Below are positions 32,161-44,304 of a stretch of 64,000 bases of DNA, piece by piece. Each line of letters begins with the position of its first letter. Within the stretch, counting starts at the first letter, position 1. The notes under the pieces are model-generated. The model was not told where the DNA came from. It saw nothing but the letters and a program-made list of their open reading frames with translations, and did no database searches. Source of the DNA: Cervus elaphus (taxonomy: Eukaryota > Chordata > Mammalia > Artiodactyla > Cervidae); NCBI RefSeq assembly GCF_910594005.1, contig NC_057848.1:133248155-133312154 (forward strand). Reading direction: 5' to 3'. A program made the translations under genes and the position numbers.

Positions 32161-32435
32161 AATAAAGAATTACTATTAACTTTGTGGGTGTGATAATAAT
32201 ATTTTGGTCATTTTCTTAAGACATGAGATACTGGTATATTTTTTTAATCAATTATCTGAAGTCTGGTTTTTGCTTTTGAAATACTCCAGTAAACAAAAGG
32301 TCAGTGGTGGCAGAGAATAGTTGAAAGTAAAACAACAGGTGTTGATAAATGTTGAAGTTGGATGGAAAATACTCTTTTTTTACTTTTGTATATGTTTAAA
32401 AATTACATAATAATAAGTTGGGTTTTTTTTAAGTG
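32161..32435 (+). repeat. Old L1 3' end, part 2
   Basis: 'gtgtgataataatattttgg' to 'tacataataataagttgggt' is the common 3' terminus of an old L1-class element. Confidence 0.5.
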
Positions 32436-32439
32436 TTAG

Positions 32440-32676
32440 GGCTTCCCATATAGCACAGTGGTAAAGAATTTGCCTACCAATGCAGGAGATATGGGTTCAA
32501 TCCTTGGATCGGAAAGATCCCCTGGAGGAGGAAATGACAACCCACTCCAGTATTCTTGCCTGGGAAATCCCATGAACAGAGGAGCCTGGTGGGCTACAGC
32601 CCATGGGGTCACAAAGAGTCAGACACAACTGAATGACTGAGTGCACACACACACACACACACACATATACACAAGT
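32440..32676 (+). mobile_element. Bov-tA-type SINE with (CA)n tail
   Basis: 'gcttcccatatagcacagtg' to 'agacacaactgaatgactga', followed by a (CA)n run at 32644-32665. The 60-codon frame at 32458-32640 is the usual SINE by-product. Confidence 0.95.
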
Positions 32677-33242
32677 ATACTATATATGGAGAGATATAGA
32701 AATAGAGATGGATAGAGAGACAGCTATTCCTTGGTCCCACCCAAGAGATCCTGAATCAGTTTATCTGGGGCAAGATTTGGGAATCTGAATGTTTTTTAAA
32801 GGTCCAAAGTTCTTTAGTATTCTCATTAATCAAGTAATAGGATGTAGCATTTGGGGGTTAAAAATCAAGGATTATGATTATTATAAATCCATACTGTTAA
32901 AGCCATGATTGATAAAATTTCTTTCTCAGATAATTCTAAAAACCCTTCAGGATGCTTAAGTGACTTAGGGTTACATGAATAACATGGATTTTTATCTCAG
33001 CTTACTCTGATGTTCACATCTGCTGATTAATAGAGAATCATGGTTGACAGAACGCCAGACACAGACATAATATACTTAAGTCAACTTGAGGGCAGGGCCA
33101 GCATCATCTCTGTCTTTTATAAATGCTCATGGTCTCTGCCATTTTGAAGGATTATAGAGAAGTTAATATGTATATTTGTGCAAGTGTTTCTGAGCCCTCA
33201 AAGAAAGTCCTTCAATAAAATCCAAGGTTATTAGTGGTGAAA
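32677..33242. other. No recognisable feature
   Basis: Nothing identifiable apart from short A+T-rich runs. Confidence 0.4.
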
Positions 33243-33460
33243 GTGAAAAGTAAAAATGTTAGTCACTCAGTTGTGTCCAACTCTTTGTGACTCCGTGGAC
33301 TGTAGTCTGCCAGGCTTCTCTGTCCATGGGATTTTCCAGGCAAGAATACTGGAATGGGTAGCCATTTCCTCTTCCAGGAGATCTTCCTGACTCAGGGATC
33401 AAACCTAGGTCTCCTGCATGGCAGGCGGATTCTTTACCGTCTGAGCCAACTGGGAGTCAC
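33243..33460 (-). mobile_element. Bov-tA-type SINE
   Basis: 'agtcactcagttgtgtccaa' to 'ttaccgtctgagccaactgg', full antisense copy. Confidence 0.94.
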
Positions 33461-34164
33461 TCAACCAGTGGGCTCATTAGCTGAGGAAGCAAAGCCTAGA
33501 TTGGTGAATGGTATCATCCCCACCAGCATCAGAGAAAACGAAAGGTGAGAAAGGGACGAAAAGGGAGGCTTGCTGGGGTGGAATTGCCCAGTCACCTTTT
33601 TCATGTTTGAAAGAGGAAAGACATGGAGTCTAGCAATGTTACACACCCCTGCAGCTTCCTTTCACATACAAAGGGCAGTGTTTGAACCGGAAGTTTAACC
33701 ACACCAACCTACAGAAAGAAGAAAGAAAAAGAACTTACGTGTATTTTTATTTTGCTGTGAGTTTTTTAAATCCATTTCTAATTATTTTTTAAGCAAGGCT
33801 GAGCCAGCAGCAAAGTTTCTCTAAAGCATTTTATCAAATGGCTTATTTTAACTCTTTTTCAAAATGAAACTGTAGAACTTTCTGTCTGGGAAATCTTTTC
33901 TTTAAAAAAATGTGGCTGGTGCTTGCAAGTCACTTTAGAAATCTCCACTGTCCTGGAGTGTTCCCCAGCAAACTCAGCCTTCTTGATGTCTTCAAGATGG
34001 TTTTGTGCTGGATGCTGCCTCCAATTAACAAAGCTCGTTAGGGATTGACATGTAAATTCAGAGTGCAAATTTGTTCATTTGCAATGAGAAATAAAACTTC
34101 TAGATGGATTGAAAAAACCCTTCAATATTGGTAGAACCAACAGCCATTCAACAAATATGTATTA
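33461..34164. other. No recognisable feature
   Basis: Nothing identifiable; the minus-strand frame at 33859-34068 has no signature. Confidence 0.4.
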
Positions 34165-34636
34165 AACACTGTAGTAAGCTGAATAACAACACTCAAAAAT
34201 AACCCGTCTTAATCACTGAAATGTGTAAATGTTACTTTATTTGGGAAAAGGGTATTTGCATTTTGAGATGGCAAGATTATCCTGGATTTATCCAAGTGGG
34301 CTCTAAATGCAATCACAAGGAGAGAAATTTGACTGCACATTCACAGAGGAGGCCATGTGAGGATGGAGTAGAGAAAGATTTGAAGATGGTGGCCTTTAAG
34401 GTTTGAGTGATGTAAGCAAGAGCCAAGGAATGCAGGCAGCTACCAGGAGCCACAAGAGACAAGAAATGGATGCTCCCTGAAGGGAATGAAGTCCTGATTT
34501 GATAAAGACCTTGATTTCATCCCAGTAATACCAATTTCAGATTGCTGGCTTTCAGAACTGTCAGAGAATGAATTTCTGTAGTTTTAAGATACCAAGTGTA
34601 TGATAATTTGTAATAGCAGCTATAGAAAACTAATAT
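34165..34636 (+). repeat. MaLR LTR, MLT1
   Basis: 'tactttatttgggaaaaggg', 'attatcctggatttatccaa', 'agccaaggaatgcaggcagc', 'tttcagaactgtcagagaat' and a terminal 'gaaaactaatat' follow the MLT1 LTR consensus order. Confidence 0.85.
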
Positions 34637-35273
34637 AAGCACAAACTGCATGTCAACTGTGTGCACATGAGGAATACAGTGGCCACACAACCTATACTGT
34701 CTCTATCTTCATAGATCATCACAGCAGGTAGTGGAATGGTATATGATTTGATGATATCAGGCCTCAATAATTTTTGTATTCCTGCCACAGTGGGTTTATA
34801 TAATTTGCAGGCAGACTGATGCCAAATGGAAGGGCCTTTATTTCCTCCAGACAATTCTCCAGTTTCTTCTTTCATACACTAAGCTAGCCATCCCATATAC
34901 GATATGGTTTAGATTTTACCTACTTACTGAATTCTTGAGGCACCACCTCGTATAGCTGTCTTTCACATTACATTTAATATTATAATGTTTACAATGAACA
35001 AAATCATAGATGTTGGGCACTGGAACAGGAATAGTTTTCACATTTTATGACACTTTTGGCTGAGACCTTCCATTCAGCAAAGGGACCTGTGACCTAGACA
35101 AACATTCTGGACATTTTGCAAATCATTAACTATAGTGTCCCGTTGACCATACAACAAACTGTTAGGTATGGTGCACTGCCTTGCAAATTATGATACATTT
35201 CCGTACACTGGGTTTAAAGATGCCTTGTGAGCTATAAAATATCTAAGATGGACTGTGTTTATCACAGTTAACA
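34637..35273. other. No recognisable feature
   Basis: Nothing identifiable on either strand. Confidence 0.4.
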
Positions 35274-35650
35274 AATAGAATTTTATTGAAGTATAGTTGA
35301 TTTACAATATTGTGTTAGTTTCAGGGTATAGAAAGCCAATCAGTTATATGTACACATATATCCACTCTTTTTTAGATTCTTTTCCCATATAGGTCATTAC
35401 AGAGTGCTGAATATTGTCCCCTGTGCTATACAGTAGGTCCTTATTAATTATCTATTTTATATATAGTAGTGTGTACATGTCAATCCCAATTTACCCCTCT
35501 CTCCTTTCCCCGCTGGTAACCATAAGACTGTTTTCTACATCTGTGACTCTATTTGTATTTTGTAAATAAGTTCATTTGCACTATTTTTTTTAGATTCCAC
35601 ATATATGTGATATCATATTTGTCTTTCCCTGTATGACTTACTTCATTCAG
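35274..35650 (-). mobile_element. L1 3' UTR, antisense (ruminant type)
   Basis: 'attgaagtatagttgattta', then 'ctgtgctatacagtaggtcc', 'tttagattccacatatatgt' and 'cttacttcattcag'. Confidence 0.9.
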
Positions 35651-36229
35651 AACTTTTTGCTTCAGTTGATAAAGTCTTGGTACCCGAGTCCAAGAAAAAC
35701 CACCCTCCTTTGCCTCTGACTTCAATGATGTAATCCAAACCAGGCCTTCTCCCCCAGTGCAGGTACGAGGTTGTTTATCATCCAGTATCACAAACAGAAA
35801 AATTGCCCAGGGTTTATCCTCCACTATCACAATCCAAATGTGGAGCTTCAAGGACAAAAGAGAACACAGGCAGCTCACACAGCTAACTTCACTACAAGCT
35901 TGGGAAAGGGAAAATTACCATATTCCTCTCGTATGACTTCCTGTCTCCTGCAGTTTCTGTATTGTACCACCAGTCCACATTTGCTGTTAAGAAATGAGCT
36001 TAAGTCATTCATTTCTTTAATTCCCTCTAGGATTTGTAAGGTTTTGCATGGGTTTCAGATACTTATACTGGAGTCAGTAGTCCTAGAGAAGTGGTTTGAA
36101 TGACAAGGTAAAGAGAATAGAGTTTGCCTATTTGACTTTTCTGCTTTCATAGGCTTTGAAAAAGCATGGACTGAAGATGGCAGAATTCTCTTTGGATGAT
36201 GCATTTATAGAATTCTTAAATACATTTTA
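35651..36229. other. No recognisable feature
   Basis: Overlapping frames of 109 and 110 codons lie on opposite strands (35549-35878 and 35771-36103), without family resemblance. Confidence 0.4.
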
Positions 36230-36620
36230 TGATTATAAAGTAATAATGTAATCATTGCTTATAATTTAGAATATGAATTAAAGTATAAAGAAGAAAACAA
36301 GAGCACCTAAAAAAATCTATCACTCCAAAGTAAGCAGTGTGGGCATTGACTATGGATATATTTCTTAATGAACTTATGGTAATTCACTGTATACAGTTTA
36401 GCATCCTGCTTTTTTCATTTTACTTGAATCGTATGTTCCCATGTTATTATATATTCCTCATAAACATGACTTTTCAGGGTTGTAAATATCCTATCATAAT
36501 ATATTTGACCACTCCACTACCATCTGACACTTCGATAACTTTCAAATTTTTCACCGTTAAAAGTAACATTTTGAATGAAAAGTCTTGCATATAAATTTGC
36601 AGGGGGTGGGGGAGGTAGGG
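36230..36620 (-). repeat. Possible old LINE relic
   Basis: 'tgttcccatgttattatata', then 'ttcctcataaacatgacttt' and 'gaccactccactacc' loosely resemble antisense old L1-class 3' sequence. Confidence 0.35.
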
Positions 36621-36893
36621 TGGAGTGGTGGAACATCCATAATTATTTCACCAGGATAAAACGCTAGTTGTGAAATTACTAGTTGAAAGAGCATACAGAC
36701 TTTAAATAATTTTTATTAAAGAATGCCATCCATCCCCGAAAGTTCACGAATCATAAATGTTAACAGTTGATGAGTTTTTAATCGAGTGAACATATCCATG
36801 GAATTAATACTCAGGTCAAAAATATTACCAGCCTCCCAGAAGTCACCCTCCCAGTTCCTAAATGCCATAAAGGTAACAGCTACACTGACCTTT

Positions 36894-37112
36894 GGGCTTC
36901 CCAGGTGGCGCTAGTGGTAAAGAACCCACCTGCTAATGCAGGAGATGCAGGAGACCCCAGTTTGATCCCTGGGTCAGGAAGATCCCCTGGAGGAGAATAT
37001 GGCAATCCACTCCAGTATTCTTGCCTGGGAAATCCCATGGACAGAGGAACCTGGTACAGTCCATAGGACTGCAAAGAGTCAGACACGACTGAAGTCACTT
37101 AGCACGCATGAT
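36894..37112 (+). mobile_element. Bov-tA-type SINE
   Basis: 'gggcttcccaggtggcgcta' to 'gtcacttagcacgcatg', with a 10-bp target duplication ACTGACCTTT at 36884-36893 and 37113-37122. Confidence 0.95.
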
Positions 37113-37726
37113 ACTGACCTTTAACACAACAAATGAATTTTACCAGTTTTTCAACTTGTTACAAATAGAATCATTTGTACAGTATGTGCTCTTTTTATCT
37201 GGCTCCTTTCACTCAAAAGTATGTCGTTAGTGGAATTCATCCACGCCGTTGGGTGTACCAATCATTTCTTCATTCTCATTTGCTGGATGGTATTCCATTG
37301 TGTGCATATGCCAAATTCATTATCCATTCTACTGTTGATGGGCATTTGAGTTCTTTTCAATTTAAGGCTATTATGAATAGTACTGTTATGAACATTCTAG
37401 TACATGTCTTTTGGTGAACATATGTACACATTTCTGTTGGATATGTACCTAGGAGTGGAATTACTAGGTCGTAAAGATGGCATATGTTCAGCTTCAGTAG
37501 ATACTGTCAAACAGTGTTTCCCAAGTAGTTGTAGAATATGCACATTTTAAGTCTCTTGACGCAAACTGCCATTCACAAAGGTTTTCTCCCCTTACATTTT
37601 CCCAGCAGCATACAAGGCACCATGTGGAACCCTTCCCAACAGTTGGTATTATACATTTTTAAAAGACCTTTGCCACTTCAGGAGGCCAAAAAGTAGTTTC
37701 TCTGTGTGTGTGTGTGACTTCTCTGT

Positions 37727-38036
37727 GTTTATTTTATTTTATATTGGAGTACAGTTGATTTACAATGTTGTGTTAGTTTCAGGTGTATAGCAAAATGAAT
37801 CTCTTTTTGGACAAATGCATTTATCTTTTTTTACATTCTTTTCCCATACAGGCTATTATAGAGTATTGAGTACAGTTCCCTGTGCTTACACAGCAGTTTC
37901 TTATTAGTTATCTATTAATATTTTATATACACTAGTGTGTATATGTCAATCTCAATCTCCCAATTTATCCCTACCCCCCCTTAACTCCTGGTAACCCTAA
38001 CTTTGTTCTCTACATTCATGACTCTACTTCTAAAAG
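37727..38036 (-). mobile_element. L1 3' UTR, antisense (ruminant type), younger
   Basis: 'ggagtacagttgatttacaa', then 'ttcttttcccatacaggcta' and 'ccctgtgcttacacagcag'. It interrupts the old L1 and is preceded by a short (TG)n at 37706-37717. Confidence 0.85.
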
Positions 38037-38330
38037 GTGATTTCTTGTTATTATGTCCATCCATATTTCCCTGATGGCTATTGACAGTCAATAAACATTC
38101 CACAAAACAAAAAACATAAGTTTCTAACAAGCTTGTGAAAAAAAACATTCACTTCATTTACAAATTATCTATTAGAATGTTTGTCTTTTTCGTGTTGTTT
38201 TGAAAGGTTTTGCTTTATATTGAAATCATGGATGATAACTTTATATGCATACTCATATTCAAATTAATCCAGGAGTCTATTTTATGACTCTCTAACGCCT
38301 TCTATTTTTAACCTTTGATTCAGTAGGCAA

Positions 38331-39375
38331 ATTTACTATGAGCACATCATGGTCAAAGTTATGTGCTACACACTCTAGTAGACACAAATTGTTCAACATA
38401 TATAGACTCTGCCTTTAAATAGCTTATAGGCCATTGGCTGCATAAGACCCCCAAGTGGATATCTACAGTGCAGAGCAGCAAGCTATGCAAGTCACATGGG
38501 CAACAAGGGAGTAAGAGGCTTACAAGTGTAGAGAAATGACTAAGAACTTTTGGCTGGATTACTAGATTACATTGAAGGCCCAACCTCCAAGCTGAAACTT
38601 GAAAGATGAGCGAGTCTTCTTCCCTACTTGAAGTTGAAGGGAAAACATAAGCCAAGCTGGCAGTAAAGCCAAAAGATGGCCCAGGGCGCATTGCAGACCA
38701 CAAGTGTGTCTAAAACAAGAGGAGTAATGAAATGAATGGTGAGCTCAAAAGAAGATGAAAAGGCTGTTGAAAGCCAGAGTCACTGTTGTCACTGTTTTTC
38801 AAGATTTCATTGGCATCCAACTGTTCCTCCATGTTCAGCTTCATGTTCCCTTTAGAAGAAATGCCTCCATTGGGCTCTGAGTGCCAGGCTAGACTGGGTG
38901 GACTTAATGTGCTCAGCCGCATGTGCACAAAACAAGGAAATCTTTACCGTTGAGGCAGGTGAGAATGTAAGCTGGGGAGGCACATTTATAATGCTGGAGG
39001 TAGACTGAGTCAGTCTCAAATGTTCTCCTATTTGAAAAGGGAAGAAAAATAAAAGCAAGGGTGGACCAAAGGGAATTATGGCTTAGAGAATCCGAGGAGA
39101 GTTTATTTGGAGTTGTCTTCTGAAAGAGAGAAAAACAACTGGGGATGGGAGTGAAAAGCACAGAGATAGTGCCTGAGGAGGCCCATGTGAATCGCAAGTA
39201 TGTTGGCCAAAAGAACTCCAAGGTTCTGATGATACTTTATGTTAGGAGTATTACAAAATATTCAGGGCTTTTCTTCTGCTTGGCATTATACCCTAACACT
39301 GTGTAGCCAAATCTGTTTTCCTGTGTTTTCCTCATTCCACTTAACACCCATCCTTCTTCCCCTGTGGCCCCCTCA
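38331..39375. other. No recognisable feature
   Basis: Several minus-strand frames of 68-114 codons overlap here (38359-39221), but none shows a protein family. Confidence 0.4.
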
Positions 39376-39443
39376 ACACAAGCACGTGCACATACATACA
39401 CACACAAACATACACTCACACACACACACACACACACACACAC
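39376..39443. repeat. (CA)n microsatellite
   Basis: An interrupted CA run becomes pure at 39416-39442; it explains the Val/Cys-rich minus-strand frame at 39237-39473. Confidence 0.95.
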
Positions 39444-40393
39444 GACATGGTGGGAGCACTCCCTTAGAACCACAAAAAGTCCATAAACCTACTCCCTGGC
39501 TAAGGGACCAGCAAAAGGAAATGAGGGACTAACTGTGACTAAGAATCACTATGCTGTGGGTCACAGGCTTATTTCCCTAATGCTATTCAAGGGCTCTAAA
39601 CAAATGATCAAAAAGAACTTGTGAAAGAATGGGAGTAATTTTCCTTCCCAGAATTTGATGATCCACAGGTGGGGCAGAGGGCAAGGTCAGACCCAGGTGT
39701 AGGCAATAAAGGGTTGTATTGTTTGCAGATTATTGGATAACAATAATAATGCCAGCTAAGCCGGTCTGCTTTCTTTTCATCAGGCATTGGCAATGCTTCC
39801 CCAGTCAGTGACAAAATAGTCCTCCTCCAAAAACTCTCTGGTTGTTCTTGTTCCTTTCAAGTTTTAATACTATAATATGTATGTAAACTTCAAGAGAGCA
39901 ATTTTTAGTGATTATCCTTCAATCAGCATGGTATTCTATGAGGAAATGAATTCAGAGAACTCTCAGTCCTAGAGCCAGTCTATGACACACACAGATCCAG
40001 CTACATAGTTCATTTCTAGAGAAAATCTAATTCTAAAAGACTCAGCTCGCTCTGAATGCAGTTTCTGTCTCCAACCCCCAGGGCACTGAACAGCCCCACA
40101 TTGAAACAGCAGATCCAAAATAAACAATGAGAGCCAAATGATTCTAAAGACAAATGAACAGAAATTGAGCTACTTCAATTTTGTCATTCCAGGGATGAAA
40201 TCTCTGAACTTAGTGGCAGTCATCCTCTTTGAAATGTTTTCTCCTGTGTTTTTCTTTTTCTGTTGGCTTTTATTTGTTGCTTTTCAAAAATGACAGTAAC
40301 GTAATTAAAATTTATCAAACTGGTACCTTTGGGTTTTTTGTTGTTGTTGTTGCTGTAATATTATTTATTTTGTAAGTGGCATAATACATTCAT
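39444..40393. other. No recognisable feature
   Basis: Only a short (GTT)n at 40337-40352 stands out. Confidence 0.4.
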
Positions 40394-40612
40394 GGGCATC
40401 CCAGGTGGTGCTAGTGGTAAAGAATCTGCCGGCCAATACGGGCGATGCAGGAGACACGGGTTTGATCCCTGGGTCAGAAAGATCCCCTGGAGAAGGAAAT
40501 AGTAACCCACTGCAGTATTCTTGCCTGGGAAATCCCATGGACAAAGGAGACTGGCGGGCTACAGTCCATGGGGTCGCAAAAGATTCAGACACAACTGAAG
40601 CAACTAAACAAT
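40394..40612 (+). mobile_element. Bov-tA-type SINE
   Basis: 'gggcatcccaggtggtgcta' to 'agacacaactgaagcaacta'; the frames at 40365-40614 derive from it. Confidence 0.94.
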
Positions 40613-40802
40613 GACAAATACTATGGGTAATGAAATTTGCCTACTTTATTCTACTTCATGGTTTTAAAATGTTGATTTTGACTCAGTAAATCAATTCCAT
40701 GACCCACTACTGAGTAGCAACCTATAGTTTAAAAAATACTGATGTAAGAGAAGGAAATCTTGACCTTTGAGCATTCAAATAATAATTTAGTTGTTGGTCT
40801 TC

Positions 40803-40996
40803 TGTTAGTTGCTCAGTCATATCCAACTCTTTGCAACCCCATGGGGTGTAGCCCACCAGGCTCCTCTATGCATGGAATTCTCCAGGCAAGGATACTGGAG
40901 TGGGTTGCTATGCCCTTCTTCTTGACCCAGGGATTGAACCAGGGTCTCCCACATTGTAGGCAGATTCTTTACCATCTGAGCCACCAGGAAAGCCCA
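40803..40996 (-). mobile_element. Bov-tA-type SINE
   Basis: Antisense copy from 'tgttagttgctcagtcatat' to 'ccaccaggaaagccca', with a 9-bp target duplication TTGGTCTTC at 40794-40802 and 40997-41005. Confidence 0.94.
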
Positions 40997-41005
40997 TTGG
41001 TCTTC

Positions 41006-41334
41006 GACTCCAGAGCAGGGTTTGAAAAGCCAGACATCCCTTCTCTTTCTGTATCCTGGAGAAATCTGAGCTCAGTCTTCACTAAAAACCAGAAACAAGG
41101 ATGAATCCAAGCCAAAATAAAATTAAAACAGGACCAAAAAGCATGTTAAGGAACAAAAAGGAGACCTGGGAATTTTCTGAAGCTTTTAACTAATGAAATA
41201 AGCCCTCTTCACCTAAGAATACCTCTGCAAGTCAAGGGCTTAATTTATTGCTGCAATAGAAAAACAATAGAAATTTCAAGAAATAAATTTTGAAGAAGGG
41301 AATGTAATAGTACAGTACTACTTCACTGACAGTG
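41006..41334. other. No recognisable feature
   Basis: Nothing identifiable. Confidence 0.4.
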
Positions 41335-41344
41335 AGCAATGTTT

Positions 41345-41976
41345 TTGTTGTTGTTGTTGTTGTTGCTTAGTCACTAAGTCATGTCCAACTCTTTGTGACC
41401 CTATGGTCTATAGCCCACCAGGCTCCTCTGTCCATGTGTTATTCCCACTGTCTGAATCCCCCAGCAGGAAAAGAGAAGACCTCCATGACAATGCAACACG
41501 CAAAGGAAGGGAAATTTATTGCTGACTCGAGCCAGGGCCCCTGCTGCAACCAACGCAGTGGTGCAAAGTCAGAGAGCCCTGAGCCCCAGTTCCCACGCAG
41601 TGGGTAGTGGGCGCAAGCGGATTGGTTACATGTTTGCAAAGCAATTTTATTGGTACAAACTTTCGCACACGGGGGACTTTCCAGGGGAACTTCCCGGAGG
41701 TTTACTGGGCGTGTACTGATTAGCTGGTCTCTGGTGGCCTGTTGAGGGCAGATAATTACCCTACCCTTGGGAGAAACTGAAACTTAGGCCTACTCTTAGT
41801 TCAGGGCGCCTGTCATGGTGCTAGTCTTGACAGTCTCACACATGAGATTTCCCAGACAGGAATACTGGAGTGGGTTGCCATTTCCTTCTCCAGGGGATCT
41901 TCTCAACCCAGGGATCAAACCTGTGTCTCCTGCTTGACAGGAGGAGCCTTTACCACTGAACCACCAGGGAAGCCCA
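41345..41976 (-). mobile_element. Bov-tA-type SINE split by a solo LTR
   Basis: Antisense SINE in two parts, 41345-41436 and 41841-41976, continuous when the block between is removed. A (GTT)n at 41344-41366 is its simple tail. A 10-bp target duplication AGCAATGTTT / AGCAATATTT lies at 41335-41344 and 41977-41986. Confidence 0.93.
41437..41840 (-). mobile_element. Solo LTR, 404 bp, antisense
   Basis: The plus strand reads TGTTATTCCC...AGTCTCACA; the perfect 4-bp duplication CATG is at 41433-41436 and 41841-41844. On the minus strand it begins TGTGAGACTG and ends AATAACA, with AATAAA about 80 bp before the end, which fixes the orientation. No internal retroviral sequence is present. It is richer in G+C and CpG than its flanks. 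Frames at 41395-41719 are by-products. Confidence 0.9.
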
Positions 41977-41986
41977 AGCAATATTT

Positions 41987-42982
41987 ATGTAGCCTCGATC
42001 ATGCAAATGTTTTTGATTTTCCAATTTTAGACTTGACCCATAGAAAAAAGAAAAATTTATTTATTCAAATTTTGTATTTATTGTCATTAACCTTCAAAAG
42101 CAAGAGTAAGTGTATAGTGGCAAAAGTTAGGAGGTAGACATGTGGGAGAAGGGTTGAGAAAGGGTAGAGTCTCTAAGATCCTCATCTCTAGTTGATAAAA
42201 TAGAAATTAAAGTATATTATAACACTTAAAGCTACAGAGGTAACAAATAGTGGAACCAAAATAGAGATGTGAATTTAGTGGTCAGCTGAGAAGAGAAGAA
42301 ACACATAAGTGAGTGAAATTCTCATTTCCCATAGCAGGGAGTCAATATAGAATGTATATAATTAATACATCAAGAAATAATAAAATTGTATTTAGAGATA
42401 TAGCAATAGCTACAAAAAAAGGGAGGGAAGTAATTTAAAAGTAGATGCAATCGGGCAAAGGTGATACCCGAGACAATTGCTAAATATTACACAGACTTTT
42501 CTGTACAAAATGACTTTTAAAATCACTTTCATGAATTACTCTGAGTTAAAATAACAATAAAATTAATAAAAACAGTGATGATACAATTATTCCAACCTGG
42601 AAATACATAGCTTTATACTCTTGACCTTCTGAAGTTGTGAATCAATGACTGAGATAAAAAGGATCATGGTGCTTTAGAATTCTTTCTCTTGCTCCTGGCC
42701 CAGTTTCCAAGTTTCTAAAGTGGTATTTTAAACACCATTTATTCACAAATGGCACTTAAATATAAGTCAAATAAAAACATTCCCCAGAAATTAATCAATT
42801 TCCATGGGATAGACAAGAATTCGATAGTATTTTGGTCCTATTTTATGTTCCGTACTTGGTCAATATGCTTCTTAATGCTACTGATGTTATCCTGCATAAG
42901 AGAAAAGCCATTTTCTTTTCTGTTACATTGTAACTTGCATTGCCAAGACCTCCAGAGAGAACTAAAACTTTATGGGATGCTT
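41987..42982. other. No recognisable feature
   Basis: Low-complexity A+T-rich DNA; no family or coding signature. Confidence 0.4.
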
Positions 42983-43109
42983 TGAAAGTGTTAGTCGCTC
43001 AGTCGTGTCTGACTCTTTGCGACCCCATGGACTGTAGCCTGCCAGGCTCTTCTGTCTATGAAATTCTTCAGGCAAGAATACTGGAGTGGACAGCCATTCC
43101 CTTCTCCAG
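42983..43109 (-). mobile_element. Bov-tA-type SINE, 3' part
   Basis: 'gttagtcgctcagtcgtgtc' to 'cattcccttctccaga'; the 5' half of the SINE is missing. Confidence 0.9.
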
Positions 43110-43185
43110 ATGTTTCATTACTAATGTCAGATGAGGTGTAGCTGAGATTCCTAGCAGTTTGGTCAGATATAAGATGGAATGGCAG

Positions 43186-43285
43186 GGACTTCCCTGTTGG
43201 TCCAGTGGCTAAGCCTCCTAGCTCCCAATGCAGGGGGCCCAGGTTCAATCCCTGATCAGGGAACCAGGTTCCACATGCCACAACT
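43186..43285 (+). mobile_element. CHR-type tRNA-derived SINE, short
   Basis: 'ggacttccctgttggtccag' to 'ccacatgccacaact'. The perfect 15-bp target duplication AAGATGGAATGGCAG is at 43171-43185 and 43286-43300. There is no A-tail. Confidence 0.92.
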
Positions 43286-43339
43286 AAGATGGAATGGCAG
43301 AGCTGAAATAAACCTCAGAGATGGTCAATCCCCTTGATT

Positions 43340-43505
43340 CTCAAAGTGGGGTCCTAGGGCCAGCAGCTGGAGAATCACTTGGGAGCTTGTTAGACATGCA
43401 CAACCTCAGGCCCCAGAGCTGCTGAATCAGCATGTATATTTTAACAAGATCTCCAGGTGATTCCGTTGATTCATGTGTACATTAAATTTTAAGAAGCCAG
43501 GGTCA
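43340..43505 (+). mobile_element. MER5A (hAT-Charlie MITE)
   Basis: 'cttgattctcaaagtggggt', then 'agaatcacttgggagcttgt', 'cagagctgctgaatcagcat' and 'ctccaggtgattc' follow MER5A order. Confidence 0.85.
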
Positions 43506-43806
43506 TTCTAATTTGATCTCCCTCTCAGTGTAGGAGCGCTCTCTCCAGCATTTTGACAGGTATCTCACATACTTACCTGTGTTGAGAGTAGTGGTTCTGC
43601 TTGTTTGTTTATTCCTTAAGTTGGACATGCAATCAGCCATTTCGGTGTGGATGCTCATATTCCTGGTCTTTTGTATTGGGATTGGTTTTCCTTTCCATAT
43701 TGTTGATAACTTCCCCCTCTCATTTTGTCTAGTCTCCCTTTCTGGAATCCCTAATTAGGCAGATGTTAGACCTCTTGAATGAATCTTCTTATCTCTTGTT
43801 TTCATC

Positions 43807-44203
43807 TGTGATGATCAATTTTGTGTATCTTCTTGGCTAAGCTACAGTACCCAGTTACTCAAGCAAACATTTTAACATATTAAACGTATTTTGAATGTGA
43901 ATGTATTTTGTAGATGTAGGTTAACAGTTCCAATCAAATGACTTAAAGTATCCTCCATAATCTGGGTGGGCCTGACAAAATCAGTTGAAAGGCTTTTTAA
44001 AAGCAAATCTGGGGCTTCCTTGAGGAAAAAGAAATTCCACTTGTGGATGGCAGTATCAGCTCCTCTCCAAGAGTTCCAGGCTACTCTTTCTAATGATCTT
44101 GAACTTGCCTAGTCAGCCTTCATAGGCCACATAAGCCAATTTTCATATAAATACATACATCAAGGTTTTGTTTTTCTCTGGTAGAGCCCTGACAGATATA
44201 CCA
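43807..44203 (+). repeat. Ancient mammalian repeat, family not named
   Basis: 'gatgatcaattttgtgtatc', then 'taatctgggtgggcctgaca', 'aaaatcagttgaaaggcttt' and 'tagagccctgacagatata'. The same family appears reversed at 53585-53935. Confidence 0.6.
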
Positions 44204-44304
44204 TCTTTTTGTACTCTTTTTTGGAAGATTTCCTTTACCTTATCTTCCAATTCTTTTCCACATATTTTTATTTTAGCAATGATATTTAAAACTTCTTTTT
44301 AAAG

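Larger units (their letters stand above)
36715..38330 (-). repeat. Old L1 (L1M-type), antisense, with nested insertions
   Basis: 'ggtattccattgtgtgcata', 'ctactgttgatgggcatttg', 'tacctaggagtggaattact' and, after an inserted younger L1, 'atatttccctgatggctatt'. The SINE at 36894-37112 and the L1 at 37727-38036 lie inside. Confidence 0.75.

Noticed and set aside
32458..32640. A 60-codon frame starting MVKNLPTNAGD
   Set aside because: It is the standard SINE-derived frame, repeated in other copies (for example 40405 and 41796).
38359..39221. A cluster of overlapping minus-strand frames of 68-114 codons
   Set aside because: No conserved motifs and several frames overlap; no splice-bounded exon could be supported.
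39237..39473. A Val/Cys-rich 78-codon minus-strand frame
   Set aside because: It is translation of the (CA)n microsatellite.
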